Notes: generated by a model from the sequence alone, not told the origin. A stretch of DNA of 64,000 nucleotides from Lachnospiraceae bacterium (GCA_028693165.1 JAQUVX010000008.1:62001-126000); one strand, 5' to 3'. Counted from the first letter of the stretch, positions 52,946 through 61,525 are shown. Numbers and translations: made by a program.

Positions 52946-53218
52946 TTAGATTCTGTGCATCTTTGTGAAGATTTCTTCTCTCTGGCATTTGATGGAAACA
53001 CCGATTTCCTCGCCAAGTGCCTCTAACGCGTCACAGACCTCGCCAAAGGAGGTGCTGGCTGCTTCGAAATCTGCGATCATCATCATGTTGAAATATCCCT
53101 GAACGATGGTCTGGGAAATGTCAAGCACATTGATCTTCTTCTCTGCGAGGTAGGTACATACCCGCGCAATGATTCCTACCGTATCTTTTCCTACTACTGT
53201 GATAATTACTTTGTTCAT
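52946..53218 (-). CDS. ACT-domain protein (UPF0237)
   Basis: A 90-aa single ACT domain: VIITVVGKDTVGIIARVCTYLAEKKINVLDIS, then EVCDALEALGEEIGVSIKCQREEIFTKMHRI across the end. It binds a small molecule or acts as a regulatory partner. ATG 53218 follows an AAAGGCGGAAAGAAGAG segment; the upstream in-frame extension (MRKEERRKEE) is unlikely. It sits 38 nt after walJ and 36 nt before the UPF0210 gene, which is its usual genomic partner. Confidence 0.88.
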   Translation of the reverse strand: MNKVIITVVGKDTVGIIARVCTYLAEKKINVLDISQTIVQGYFNMMMIADFEAASTSFGEVCDALEALGEEIGVSIKCQREEIFTKMHRI

Positions 53219-53255
53219 CTCTTCTTTCCGCCTTTCTTCTTTTCGCATACCCTGC

Positions 53256-54053
53256 TTACAGGTTTATAATCTGTGACATCTCATCCCGCTTTGCAACGGC
53301 AATCGAAAAATCACTGGATTTATATGGATTTTCTCCCTGATCGATCTCCAGCTTTACCGTCTCGTAAGCCAGAGCCTCGTAATTGTTTTCCTTGCTCAAA
53401 TGTCCCAGCAGGATCTGTTTGATATTGTCGTGCAGGATACAGTTTAACAGCCGTCCCGCGTTCTCGTTGGACAGATGCCCGTGATCCCCCAGAATTCTCC
53501 GTTTCAGATAATACGGATAAGGCCCGGTCTCCAGCATATTCACATCGTGGTTGGATTCCAATAGCAGCGCATTCAGCCCCTGCAGATGATCGATAACATA
53601 CTGATCATAATGACCCATATCCGTAGCGACCGCCACCGACTTCTTCTCATGCTGCACCCGATAAGCCACGGGATTGGCCGCGTCGTGATCAATAGAAAAC
53701 GGCTGCAGCTCCAGATCTCCGATCGCAAACTCCACATCCGGGCAGATCGGCTTTAACAGCTCCCGCGAATACGCTCCCAGAGACTTCATACCGGCGATCT
53801 CCTCCAGCGTCTCCTGTGTTCCGTAGATCGGAATCTCATACTTGCGGGCCAGCACACCAAGCCCCTTCACGTGGTCGGAGTGTTCGTGCGTGATCACGAC
53901 ACCGGCGAGCTCACTGCCCTTTAAGCCGATCTCCTGAAGTCCCTGTTCGATGCGTTTGTTGCTGATACCTGCATCCACAAGGATGTGGGTGTTATCCGAG
54001 CCGACATAGATGCAGTTTCCGCTGCTTCCGCTGGCAATACTTACTAATCTCAT
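53256..54053 (-). CDS. walJ: Metallo-beta-lactamase fold hydrolase, WalJ (YycJ)-like
   Basis: A 265-aa protein. Metal ligands are in THEHSDHVKGLG (HXHXDH). MRLVSIASGSSGNCIYVGSDNTHILVDAG at the start and LLLESNHDVNMLETGPYPYYLKRRILGDHGHLSNE in consecutive segments are distinctive of YycJ/WalJ. In Gram-positives it is linked with cell-wall or DNA-repair processes; the substrate is not known. The gene lies between coaE and the ACT protein with 7-nt spacing, in one operon. Confidence 0.85.
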   Translation of the reverse strand: MRLVSIASGSSGNCIYVGSDNTHILVDAGISNKRIEQGLQEIGLKGSELAGVVITHEHSDHVKGLGVLARKYEIPIYGTQETLEEIAGMKSLGAYSRELLKPICPDVEFAIGDLELQPFSIDHDAANPVAYRVQHEKKSVAVATDMGHYDQYVIDHLQGLNALLLESNHDVNMLETGPYPYYLKRRILGDHGHLSNENAGRLLNCILHDNIKQILLGHLSKENNYEALAYETVKLEIDQGENPYKSSDFSIAVAKRDEMSQIINL

Positions 54054-54059
54054 TGCAGT

Positions 54060-54650
54060 TTATCCTTCTGTGCGTATTTTCTGAAGCATATCTTCCAGCT
54101 GCTGCCGTACCGCTTCGATGGTTTTGTTGTTGTCAATGACAAAATCAGCCACTGCGAGAAATTCTTCTCTGCCCGGCTGGTTCTTCATGATGTCCAGACA
54201 TTTCTCCCTGGTATAATGGCGGTCTGCCATCAGGCGGCTGATCCGGTTCTCTTTGGAGGTGTCCACATAGATCAGCTTCTGACAGAGTTCCCGGCTCTTT
54301 TGATCAAACAGCGCCGATTCGATCACGATCAGATCCGCGCGGCTCGCTGCAATCTGCTCCCGGATGGCCTGCCAGGTCAGCGGGTGGATGATGGCATTGA
54401 CCTGCATAAGTGCCGCCTCATCCTGAAAAATGCGTGCTGCAAAGGCTGCCCGTTCCAGCTTTCCCTGTCCGTCTAAAATCTCCGCTCCAAACGCTGTCAC
54501 AAGCTGTTCATACCCGGCCTGTCCCGGCTCCTCAAGCTGCCTTGCAACCTGGTCGGCCTCAATGATCTCGGCTCCATAGCATTCCTTCAGAAGATCCAGG
54601 ATCCGGCTCTTTCCGGCACCGATGCCTCCCGTGATACCAAGCACTGTCAT
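54060..54650 (-). CDS. coaE: Dephospho-CoA kinase
   Basis: A 196-aa kinase for the last step of coenzyme A synthesis. P-loop: GITGGIGAGKSRILDLL. VIESALFDQKSRELCQKLIYVDTS is the lid and acidic-ligand region, followed by RLMADRHYTREKC. The N-terminal Met is directly at the P-loop strand. It starts 1 nt after the sseB-like stop codon. It shares an operon with polA, an arrangement seen in many bacteria. Confidence 0.95.
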   Translation of the reverse strand: MTVLGITGGIGAGKSRILDLLKECYGAEIIEADQVARQLEEPGQAGYEQLVTAFGAEILDGQGKLERAAFAARIFQDEAALMQVNAIIHPLTWQAIREQIAASRADLIVIESALFDQKSRELCQKLIYVDTSKENRISRLMADRHYTREKCLDIMKNQPGREEFLAVADFVIDNNKTIEAVRQQLEDMLQKIRTEG

Positions 54651-54651
54651 A

Positions 54652-55110
54652 TTAATTGCCTCGTTTTGCGTTCATCTTATTCTCATGCTGTTTCAGCAAA
54701 GAAAGCAGCAGCGTCTTGGAAACGCTGACATTCTCTCCGTATGGATTGATGACAAAGCCCTTCAGATCGTTAATCTGGCGGATCAGGATATTGCCGTACT
54801 CCTGCATCGTCATGATCAGGGCCTGATTGTGCTTCCCGTCACTGTTCCATTTGTTGTATTCGTCCATATCGGTGAAGGCAAGATAAAATTTCTCCCCCTC
54901 CGTATTCTGGATATGCTCAAAACGAATCCGTGTGGACGGCCCCTCTTTCTCGGTCAGCAATGTCTGGCGCTCGATCGGAGACAGTAAATGTGCCTCCATC
55001 AATGCCTCCGCAAAGACTCCGCGGGTGTAGGCGTTGTCGTGTTTCTTTAAATCCTGCATCGCCTGCATCAGTTTTGGATTTCTTGTTTCATTTGAAGACT
55101 GGTTATCCAT
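54652..55110 (-). CDS. SseB-family protein
   Basis: A 152-aa protein with an SseB N-terminal-like domain: FAEALMEAHLLSPIERQTLL, GEKFYLAFTDMDEYNKW, and ALIMTMQEYGNILI. It is cytoplasmic, with no signal peptide. The family name comes from a type III effector/chaperone-related domain, but in Firmicutes its role is unknown. It ends with a charged, Lys-rich tail (HENKMNAKRGN). It is packed between the DUF523 gene (15 nt) and coaE. Confidence 0.8.
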   Translation of the reverse strand: MDNQSSNETRNPKLMQAMQDLKKHDNAYTRGVFAEALMEAHLLSPIERQTLLTEKEGPSTRIRFEHIQNTEGEKFYLAFTDMDEYNKWNSDGKHNQALIMTMQEYGNILIRQINDLKGFVINPYGENVSVSKTLLLSLLKQHENKMNAKRGN

Positions 55111-55125
55111 ATATAGTGTCCTTCC

Positions 55126-55611
55126 TTATTCTCGTTTTGTTAACGTTCCTATCTTATCACAAAATTCCCGGCACTGCAAACATTCTGTTTCGCCAAACAC
55201 GCGAATGCCTGCCTCCTTCAGAAGCGCAGCCGCCACCCCGTTCCCTTGCGTCAGGGTTTTCGTGTGCGTCCCGTCATAGATTCGTCCGCTTCCGCAGGAA
55301 GGGCTTCGCTCCTTTAACACGGCGCACCGGCACTGAAAATAACGCGCCAGATGCAGCGTCTCTGCGGCCCCCTTCTCGTATGGAGCCGTCACATCCGTCC
55401 CGCTCTTTGTGAGTACGCGGTCTCCCATGCGCTCGGCTGGTTCCCGCGGAGTGGCAAGCCCGCCAAGGATCTCCGGGCAGACCGGAATCAGATGCGCCGT
55501 CTGCATCAGCTGCCGAACCTCCTCGTCCAGCACGCCCTCCCCATTGTACCGGCAGTGTACCCCCAATAGGCAGGCACTGACCAGAACGTTCTCCTTTTCC
55601 TTCTCTTCCAT
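55126..55611 (-). CDS. DUF523 domain protein
   Basis: A 161-aa protein. LVSACLLGVHCRYNGEG at the start and IPVCPEILGGLATPREPAE, then CAVLKERSPSCGSGRIYDG and VFGETECLQC near the end are family signatures, with several Cys that may bind a metal cluster. Function unknown in the family. ATG 55611 has GGGAG upstream at good distance; the longer in-frame start (55656) overlaps a possible promoter (extended TGA-TATATT, 55647-55655). It is followed by the sseB-like gene. Confidence 0.85.
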   Translation of the reverse strand: MEEKEKENVLVSACLLGVHCRYNGEGVLDEEVRQLMQTAHLIPVCPEILGGLATPREPAERMGDRVLTKSGTDVTAPYEKGAAETLHLARYFQCRCAVLKERSPSCGSGRIYDGTHTKTLTQGNGVAAALLKEAGIRVFGETECLQCREFCDKIGTLTKRE

Positions 55612-55646
55612 CAGGCAATCTCCCGTCCAAATCTTATGTTCTGAAT

Positions 55647-55675
55647 AATATATCACATTTTTCCCGACAAAGAAA
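55647..55675 (-). promoter_or_regulatory. Possible internal promoter for DUF523 and downstream genes
   Basis: On the minus strand an extended -10, TGA-TATATT, lies about 36 nt before the DUF523 start codon, with a weak TTTCTT -35 at 17 nt. It is in the only sizeable gap (about 90 nt) of the operon downstream of polA. Confidence 0.35.
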
Positions 55676-55703
55676 GCGGATTTTCATCGCGCCGCAGGGA
55701 ACG

Positions 55704-58346
55704 CTATTTTGCATCAAACCAGCTTGTCCCGATGTGCGCCTCCACCTCCAGCGCCACCTGAAGCGTCGCCGCATGCTTCATCTGATCTTCTAAAATCCCA
55801 ACGACCTCCGCCGTCTCGCTCTCCAACGTCTCCACCAAAAGCTCATCGTGAATCTGCAATACAATGCGGGATTTCAGCTTCCGGCTGCGCAGCTCCCGAT
55901 CCACAGCGATCATCGCCAGCTTCATGATATCGGCTGCTGTTCCCTGAATCGGTGAATTCATCGCCACGCGCTCACCGAAGGAACGCTGCATGAAGTTGGC
56001 CGATTTCAGCTCCGGAATCGGGCGTCTCCGGCCGTACATGCTGGTCACATAGCCTTGCGTCTTTCCGTCCTCCACCTGCCGGTCCAAAAACTGCTTAACA
56101 CCCGGATACGTCTCGAAATATTTGTTGATATATTCCACGGCTTCCTTCCGGCTGATGCTGAGATCCTCACTCAGTCCGAAGGCGCTGATTCCGTACACGA
56201 TTCCAAAGTTGACCGCCTTGGCATTGCGCCGCAGAAGCGGGGTCACCTCGGCGAGCGGCACATGGAACACCTCACTCGCGGTGATGGCGTGAATATCCTG
56301 GGCTTCCCGGTATGCGCCGATCAGACGCTCATCGCCGGACATATGTGCCAGGATACGAAGCTCGATCTGGGAATAGTCCGCGTCCACAAAGACATAGCCT
56401 TCTTCCGGGACAAACACCTTGCGGATCGCCCGGCCCAGTTCCATCCGAACCGGAATGTTCTGCAAATTCGGCTCCGTGCTGCTGATCCGCCCCGTCGCCG
56501 TGATCGTCTGATTGAAGGTTCCGTGAATCCGCTCATCCTCCCCGATATAGACGGCCAGTCCGTCAGCATAGGTCGAATTTAGCTTGGTCAACTGACGGTA
56601 GTCCAGAATCATCTGCACCACAGGATACTCCGGTGCCAGCTTCTCCAGCACATCGGCCGCCGTGGAATAGCCGGTCTTGGTTTTCTTTCCGTGCGGAAGC
56701 TGCATCCGCTCAAACAAAATCTCGCCAAGCTGCTTGGGCGAATTGATGTTGAAGGTTTCCCCTGCCAGTGTATAGATTTCCCGCTCCAGCGCCGTGATCC
56801 GCACCTTCAGCTGATCCCCGTATTCCTTAAGCTGCGCCCGATCCACGCGAATCCCGGCGGCCTCCATGTGATGCAGGCTGTAGATCAGGGGCATTTCCAT
56901 GGTCAGAAACAGTTCCTCCATCCCGGTCTCCCGCAGCTTTTCTTCCAGCTCCGGCATGGCTTTCCAGGCAATGTAGCCCATATAGCAGGCAGCGTTGATG
57001 CCATTTTGACGCCCCTCGGACAATGCCTGACTCACCGATTCTTTCCCAAGCAGATCGGCCCTGGACGGCACCGTCATCCCCAGATAATCCCGCGCCAGAT
57101 CGTCATACTCATAGGTATCCTTCAGCGGATTCAAAAGATAGCCCGCCACGCCCGCATCCTTGACCGGGCTATCATAATCCAGATTCAAAAACCGTAACTG
57201 CGGCTTCAAGTCCAGGACGGCAAAATCGCCCTCCGGCCGCTTCTCGATCAGCGTGCGAACCTTGTCGCACAGATAAGCGCCCGTCACGAAACCATTGACC
57301 GGAACCGCATAGCAGGCGTCCTCGCCCAGACAGATCGCCAGTCCTCCGACCGCGCCCTGATCCAGAATCAGTTGAAAGCCGACCCGCTCCGCGCCAAGTG
57401 CCGTCTCAAAGATCTGCTCCACGCCGGATAAATCCTCCACAACCCAGAACTGATCCTCAATCGAAGAGCTCCCCATGTCCTGCACGTCGAACCGGGCCAG
57501 AATGGATTTGAATTCGAGGCGCTTCATATACTGGTACGCCTCCGGTGTATAGAGATTGCCGATCTGTGCATCCTCATAGGAAAAATCGATCGGACAATCC
57601 AGACAGATCGTCGCAAGCTCCTTGCTCATCACCGCCATATCATAATGCTCGCCAAGGGCCTTCTGTGCCCGCGGCGGCTTGAGCTCCTCCAAATGCGCGT
57701 AAGCATTTTCGATGCTTCCATAAGCCACGATCAGATTCGTCGCCGTCTTTTCTCCGATGGACGGAACTCCCGGAATGTTGTCCGAGGCATCTCCCATCAG
57801 CGCCTTCACGTCGATAAATTCCAGCGGGGTGACCTGATATTCCCGCTTCACATCCTCCGGGAAATAATCCTTCACCTCCGTGGTTCCACGGCTGGTTTTC
57901 GGAATCCGGATCTTGATGTGGGTATCTGCAAGCTGCAAAAGATCCCGGTCCCCGGAAATCACCGCCACCTCCACGCCGGCCGCCTGATTGCGCTTCGCCA
58001 GCGTTCCCAGAATATCATCTGCCTCATAGCCTGCCATAGTCATGATCGGCACGCCCATCGCTGCAAGCACTTCCTTCATTAGCGGCACCTGCTCCCGCAG
58101 CTCCTCCGGCATGGGCTTTCGCGTCCCCTTGTACGCCGCATACTGCTTGTGGCGGAAAGTCGGCTCGCGCAGATCAAAGGCCACCGCCAGATGATCCGCC
58201 TGCTCCTCCTCCAGAATCTTAAACATAATATTGAGGAACCCGTACACCGCATTGGTGTGAAGTCCCTCAGAATTCGTCAGCTCCGGAACACCGTAAAACG
58301 CCCGGTTCAGTATACTGTGTCCATCAATTAATACCAGTTTTCCCAT
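55704..58346 (-). CDS. polA: DNA polymerase I
   Basis: An 880-aa polymerase for Okazaki processing and repair. The N-terminal 5'-3' nuclease has LVLIDGHSILNRAFYG, AGYEADDILGTLA and MGDASDNIPGVPSIGEKTA. The middle 3'-5' exonuclease domain appears inactive: where active enzymes have a DTET-like motif, this one reads VGFQLILDQG, and the later catalytic Asp positions are also lost. The C-terminal polymerase domain has VDADYSQIELRILAHMSGDERL-type motif A, RRNAKAVNFGIVYGIS motif B and LQIHDELLVE motif C. ATG 58346 has AGGAG 9 nt upstream; a longer in-frame start at 58427 overlaps the upstream gene. Confidence 0.96.
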   Translation of the reverse strand: MGKLVLIDGHSILNRAFYGVPELTNSEGLHTNAVYGFLNIMFKILEEEQADHLAVAFDLREPTFRHKQYAAYKGTRKPMPEELREQVPLMKEVLAAMGVPIMTMAGYEADDILGTLAKRNQAAGVEVAVISGDRDLLQLADTHIKIRIPKTSRGTTEVKDYFPEDVKREYQVTPLEFIDVKALMGDASDNIPGVPSIGEKTATNLIVAYGSIENAYAHLEELKPPRAQKALGEHYDMAVMSKELATICLDCPIDFSYEDAQIGNLYTPEAYQYMKRLEFKSILARFDVQDMGSSSIEDQFWVVEDLSGVEQIFETALGAERVGFQLILDQGAVGGLAICLGEDACYAVPVNGFVTGAYLCDKVRTLIEKRPEGDFAVLDLKPQLRFLNLDYDSPVKDAGVAGYLLNPLKDTYEYDDLARDYLGMTVPSRADLLGKESVSQALSEGRQNGINAACYMGYIAWKAMPELEEKLRETGMEELFLTMEMPLIYSLHHMEAAGIRVDRAQLKEYGDQLKVRITALEREIYTLAGETFNINSPKQLGEILFERMQLPHGKKTKTGYSTAADVLEKLAPEYPVVQMILDYRQLTKLNSTYADGLAVYIGEDERIHGTFNQTITATGRISSTEPNLQNIPVRMELGRAIRKVFVPEEGYVFVDADYSQIELRILAHMSGDERLIGAYREAQDIHAITASEVFHVPLAEVTPLLRRNAKAVNFGIVYGISAFGLSEDLSISRKEAVEYINKYFETYPGVKQFLDRQVEDGKTQGYVTSMYGRRRPIPELKSANFMQRSFGERVAMNSPIQGTAADIMKLAMIAVDRELRSRKLKSRIVLQIHDELLVETLESETAEVVGILEDQMKHAATLQVALEVEAHIGTSWFDAK

Positions 58347-58363
58347 CTCGAATTTCTCCTCTT

Positions 58364-58708
58364 CTATACTCCCAGCAGCCATATGCGAAGCTGCATCAGT
58401 AATATCGTCAAAACGCCGGTCACACACAGGGTGTTGACCGCATAGCAGATCACCTTCCGAAGCCGGACGGCACGCACGCGCATCCAGGCCACATCCAGGC
58501 TTTCTTCCAGGGCGCCGGTAATGTCATAGACACCGGTTCCGGAATCCAACTGCCGGAGTCCCAACGAAACGGTATAGTAAATCTCCAGCTCCTCCCGGCA
58601 GTCCGGGCACTGGCGGATATGATTTAAAAACTGTTCCAGCTCCTGTTCATCCAACTGGGCGCCGATGTACGGCATGATCATCTTTTCCGCCTCTCTGCAG
58701 TTTAACAT
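58364..58708 (-). CDS. Zinc-finger (HC2) membrane protein, anti-sigma-factor-like
   Basis: A 114-aa protein. The N-terminus carries a zf-HC2-type metal site: Cys4, then His30-X3-Cys34-X2-Cys37 (HIRQCPDC), as in ZAS-domain anti-sigma factors. One transmembrane helix lies at about residues 85-108 (YAVNTLCVTGVLTILLM). No sigma-factor gene is adjacent; polA follows 17 nt later. The start at 58708 is supported by a GGTGAGGG segment upstream. It may be an orphan anti-sigma or a redox/zinc sensor. The role is unproven. Confidence 0.75.
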   Translation of the reverse strand: MLNCREAEKMIMPYIGAQLDEQELEQFLNHIRQCPDCREELEIYYTVSLGLRQLDSGTGVYDITGALEESLDVAWMRVRAVRLRKVICYAVNTLCVTGVLTILLMQLRIWLLGV

Positions 58709-58757
58709 TCCCTCACCTTCCCCTCGCCTATCCCAAGCTTTTCTTCTTTTGAACTTA

Positions 58758-58786
58758 ATCATACAATAAACCTGACTGATTTTCAA
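58758..58786 (-). promoter_or_regulatory. Promoter of the zf-HC2-polA operon
   Basis: TTGAAA, 17-nt spacer, TATGAT on the minus strand, about 50 nt before the HC2 protein start codon. Confidence 0.75.
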
Positions 58787-58812
58787 TTTATTAAAGTTTT
58801 TTTTTCAGATTA

Positions 58813-58841
58813 TTGACTGGATTTTTATTCTCTGCTAGAAT
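58813..58841 (+). promoter_or_regulatory. Promoter of dapL
   Basis: TTGACT, 17-nt spacer, TAGAAT on the plus strand, about 34 nt before the dapL start codon. It lies back-to-back with the zf-HC2-polA promoter. Confidence 0.7.
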
Positions 58842-58875
58842 CAAGCGTATTCAATTATGAAAGGAGCATTCCCCC

Positions 58876-60072
58876 ATGCCAAAATTAAATGAACATTATC
58901 AGGATTTAAAAGAAAGTTATCTGTTTGCCGAAATTGCACACCGTGTTGCCGCTTACACCCAGGCGCACCCGGACCAGAAGGTGATCCGCCTTGGAATCGG
59001 TGATGTGACCCTGCCCCTTGGCAGCCTTGCGCTGGCCGGACTGCACGAGGGCGTCGATGCCATGGCTTCCCCCGACACCTTCAAGGGCTATGGGCCGGAA
59101 CAGGGTTACGCCTTCCTGCGCGATGCCATCTCCGCCTACTATGCACGCAGCGGCGTTTCCGTCGATGCAGGCGATATCTTCATCTCCGACGGTGCCAAGA
59201 GCGACACCGGCAATATCGCGGAGCTCTTCGATGCGGACAATGTCATCCTGATTCCCGATCCGGTTTACCCGGTTTATGTGGATTCCAACGTAATGAGCGG
59301 CAAAAAAGTCACCTACATCTCCGGCAATGCTGAGAATGCATTTCTGCCGATGCCAGATCCGGCTGTTCATGCCGACATCATCTATCTGTGTTCCCCCAAC
59401 AACCCCACCGGTGCCGTGTACAACCGCGAGCAGTTGCAGGAATGGGTAAATTACGCCCTGGCCAACGATGCTGTGATCCTGTTTGACTCCGCATACGAGG
59501 CGTTTATCACCGATCCGGATCTTCCGCGCAGCATTTATGCGATCGAGGGGGCAAAGCGCTGTGCGATCGAGTTCTGCTCTCTCTCCAAGACCGCAGGCTT
59601 TACCGGAACCCGCTGCGGATACACCGTCGTCCCGAAGGAGCTGGTCTTCACCGCTTCAAATGGTGTGCAGATGTCCCTTCACGCCATGTGGAACCGCAGA
59701 CAGTCTACGAAATTCAACGGTACCTCCTACATCGTGCAGAGCGGTGCCGCGGCGGTATTTACCGAGGACGGCATGAAGCAGTGCCGCGCCAACATCCAGT
59801 ATTATCAGGAAAACGCCCGCATCATCGCAGACACTCTGACCCGGAAAAACATCCGCTTCTTCGGCGGTGTGCACTCCCCCTACATCTGGTTTGAGTGCCC
59901 GAACGGCATGGAGTCCTGGGCATTCTTTGATGAGCTTCTGACGCGCGCCCAGGTTGTGGGAACTCCTGGCGCCGGGTTTGGTGAGAACGGCAAACACTAC
60001 TTCCGCCTGACCTCCTTCGGCAATCACGAGAACACGCTTGAGGCAATGAAACGCTTCGAAAAGTTGTTCTAA
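58876..60072 (+). CDS. dapL: LL-diaminopimelate aminotransferase
   Basis: A 398-aa PLP aminotransferase that makes LL-diaminopimelate directly from tetrahydrodipicolinate, bypassing the succinyl or acetyl routes. It starts MPKLNEHYQDLKESYLFAEIA. YLCSPNNPTGAVYNREQ, FDSAYEAFITDPDLPRSIYAIEGAKRCAIEFCSLSKTAGFTGTRCGY (in pieces, PLP Lys in SLSKTAGF) and FFRLTSFG-like HYFRLTSFGNHENTLEAM are diagnostic. Supplies lysine and peptidoglycan, including spore cortex precursors. AAAGGAG lies before ATG. Followed by tRNA-Leu. Confidence 0.95.
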   Translation: MPKLNEHYQDLKESYLFAEIAHRVAAYTQAHPDQKVIRLGIGDVTLPLGSLALAGLHEGVDAMASPDTFKGYGPEQGYAFLRDAISAYYARSGVSVDAGDIFISDGAKSDTGNIAELFDADNVILIPDPVYPVYVDSNVMSGKKVTYISGNAENAFLPMPDPAVHADIIYLCSPNNPTGAVYNREQLQEWVNYALANDAVILFDSAYEAFITDPDLPRSIYAIEGAKRCAIEFCSLSKTAGFTGTRCGYTVVPKELVFTASNGVQMSLHAMWNRRQSTKFNGTSYIVQSGAAAVFTEDGMKQCRANIQYYQENARIIADTLTRKNIRFFGGVHSPYIWFECPNGMESWAFFDELLTRAQVVGTPGAGFGENGKHYFRLTSFGNHENTLEAMKRFEKLF

Positions 60073-60099
60073 TTGCGCATATTATTTGTACAAAAATAC

Positions 60100-60128
60100 T
60101 TGCCAAATGGATGCGCTTATGCTACAAT
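60100..60128 (+). promoter_or_regulatory. Promoter of tRNA-Leu
   Basis: TTGCCA, 17-nt spacer, TACAAT (60123-60128), about 20 nt before the first base of the mature tRNA. Confidence 0.75.
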
Positions 60129-60147
60129 ACCTTTGTTGCGTAAGTAT

Positions 60148-60230
60148 GCCGGCGTGGCGGAATGGCAGACGCATCAGACTCAAAATCTGACGGGGGCAAC
60201 CTCGTGCCGGTTCAAGTCCGGCCGCCGGCA
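60148..60230 (+). tRNA. tRNA-Leu (anticodon CAA)
   Basis: An 83-nt class II tRNA with a long variable arm. Acceptor GCCGGCG (60148-60154) pairs with CGCCGGC (60223-60229), with discriminator A at 60230. The anticodon stem-loop CAGA-CTCAAAA-TCTG contains CAA, reading UUG. The T-arm is GCCGG-TTCAAGT-CCGGC. The 3' CCA is not encoded, so it must be added. It has its own promoter and a T-run terminator, and is a plausible landing site for the AT-rich block that follows. Confidence 0.97.
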
Positions 60231-60247
60231 CTCCTTGGCAGGGGCGA

Positions 60248-60284
60248 GACCTTGTAAACAGTATTGTTTACAGGGTCTTTTTTT
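60248..60284 (+). terminator. Intrinsic terminator of tRNA-Leu
   Basis: GACC-T-TGTAAACA pairs with TGTTTACA-G-GGTC (4-nt loop GTAT), followed by seven T. It overlaps the last codons and stop (60268-60270) of the oppositely oriented Rpn gene. Confidence 0.9.
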
Positions 60285-61245
60285 CTGATAACATATATTC
60301 CATCAGAATCTTTTCCTCATCATAATCCGGAGCATAGTTACCTGCAATTTTACAAATTCTCTGTATGGTATCAAGATCTTCTTCTAATTCTGCAGCGATC
60401 ACGGGTACAGGTGTATTCTTTTTCAGTTTTTTGCATACAAGATTGATAAAATTCCCCAGCTTTCCTTCTGCAATTCCTTCTGCAATTCCTTCTGCTTTTG
60501 CAATCTCACGCTCATTTTTAATATGCAGCTTTTCATCATATTCTCCTAAGATCACTTGACATACCTCCCCTCGGTGTTTTAAAAGAAATTCTTTTAAAAC
60601 ATTTTCTTTGATACAGTTCTCTATTGCACTGTCTATCGCTGCTAATAAGGTCACTCCCTGCTCTAATCTGCTGCGAATCTCTGCAATGATATACGCATAT
60701 TCATACAGTTCTCGGCAGCTTGTCATTAATTCTGTTTGATGGGTTATATTGATGTTAATGACTGTGGCAATACATTCCAAAGAAGCTTCTGCTTCCTTCT
60801 CTGATGCTTGTTCTTTCACGCTGCGCTGAAAAGAATTCGATAATCTTAACTTTTTTGTCTCTCCCTTCCATTTTGAGCCATTATAAAACACAATATAACG
60901 AGGCATTGGAAGTTTGAGCTGCACACTGGAATAGATGTCCAACTGGTTCTGATTGACATACGACTCATACAGCCTGCTTAAATAGAATAATCCTCTAAGT
61001 GCCATATTGGGATTATCGGTAGACTGTGCCTCATACAAATTCATTTCCTCATCAATTAGAAAGGAAATGTCATTTTTCATCCCCATGTACAGTGCATCAT
61101 CAATGGTCCTGATTTCCAGCATGCCTTCATCTGTGTATTCGGTTTGATTCATGGCATTGTACAGATTTAACAGTTTCTTTTTGTCCGAAAAAATCAGACG
61201 AAACAGGCTGTCCTTGTACTTTCGATTTGCTTTTGCTTTTCCCAT
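60268..61245 (-). CDS. Rpn-family recombination-promoting nuclease / PD-(D/E)XK transposase-like protein
   Basis: A 325-aa protein starting at ATG 61245 (AGGAGG 10 nt upstream). N-terminal domain matches the Rpn/YhgA-type nuclease family: KDSLFRLIFSDKKKLLNLYNAM, then MKNDISFLIDEEMNLYEAQSTDNPNMALRGLFYLSRLYESYV in pieces, giving a PD-(D/E)XK-like core (D...ExQ). YIVFYNGSKW is another family block. A helical tail carries in-frame copies of EGIA (AEGIAEGIAEGKLG), encoded by 12-bp repeats. Such proteins are linked to mobile DNA or phage response in the literature. AT-rich composition unlike its neighbours suggests acquisition. A long ~150-nt leader precedes it. Confidence 0.82.
   Translation of the reverse strand: MGKAKANRKYKDSLFRLIFSDKKKLLNLYNAMNQTEYTDEGMLEIRTIDDALYMGMKNDISFLIDEEMNLYEAQSTDNPNMALRGLFYLSRLYESYVNQNQLDIYSSVQLKLPMPRYIVFYNGSKWKGETKKLRLSNSFQRSVKEQASEKEAEASLECIATVININITHQTELMTSCRELYEYAYIIAEIRSRLEQGVTLLAAIDSAIENCIKENVLKEFLLKHRGEVCQVILGEYDEKLHIKNEREIAKAEGIAEGIAEGKLGNFINLVCKKLKKNTPVPVIAAELEEDLDTIQRICKIAGNYAPDYDEEKILMEYMLSEKKTL
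60464..60495. repeat. 12-bp tandem repeat inside the Rpn gene
   Basis: CCTTCTGCAATT occurs twice in tandem (60464-60475, 60476-60487) and then partially (CCTTCTGC). On the coding strand each unit adds the four residues EGIA, so unit number can change without a frameshift. Confidence 0.85.
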
Positions 61246-61403
61246 ATGCAATTTTCCTCCTGAGTATTTCGACAGGAGAAATTTTCAAAAATCCCCTGCC
61301 AGATTGATGTGATTTTTAAGCAGGAATTTTTGAATGAATCTTATTAAGATAGGTTGTTTAGAATGGTGCTGTTCTGCACCTTTTTAGAATTCTGCTTGGT
61401 TTC

Positions 61404-61432
61404 AGTATAAACCGATATAAATGTTTCGTCAA
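61404..61432 (-). promoter_or_regulatory. Promoter of the Rpn gene
   Basis: TTGACG, 17-nt spacer, TATACT on the minus strand. The ~150-nt leader includes a GGTGC/GCACC hairpin. It lies back-to-back with the lipoprotein promoter about 30 nt away. Confidence 0.7.
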
Positions 61433-61462
61433 GAGGCATGATTGATACCTCGCTTTCTGTGG

Positions 61463-61491
61463 TTGAATTGTTCATAAGTTTTTAGTACAAT
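61463..61491 (+). promoter_or_regulatory. Promoter of the lipoprotein gene
   Basis: TTGAAT, 17-nt spacer, TACAAT on the plus strand, about 34 nt before the ATG of the lipoprotein gene, which has an AGGAGGG ribosome site. Confidence 0.7.
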
Positions 61492-61525
61492 AAATTTGAA
61501 ACTTGGATTTCAGGAGGGATAGCCC

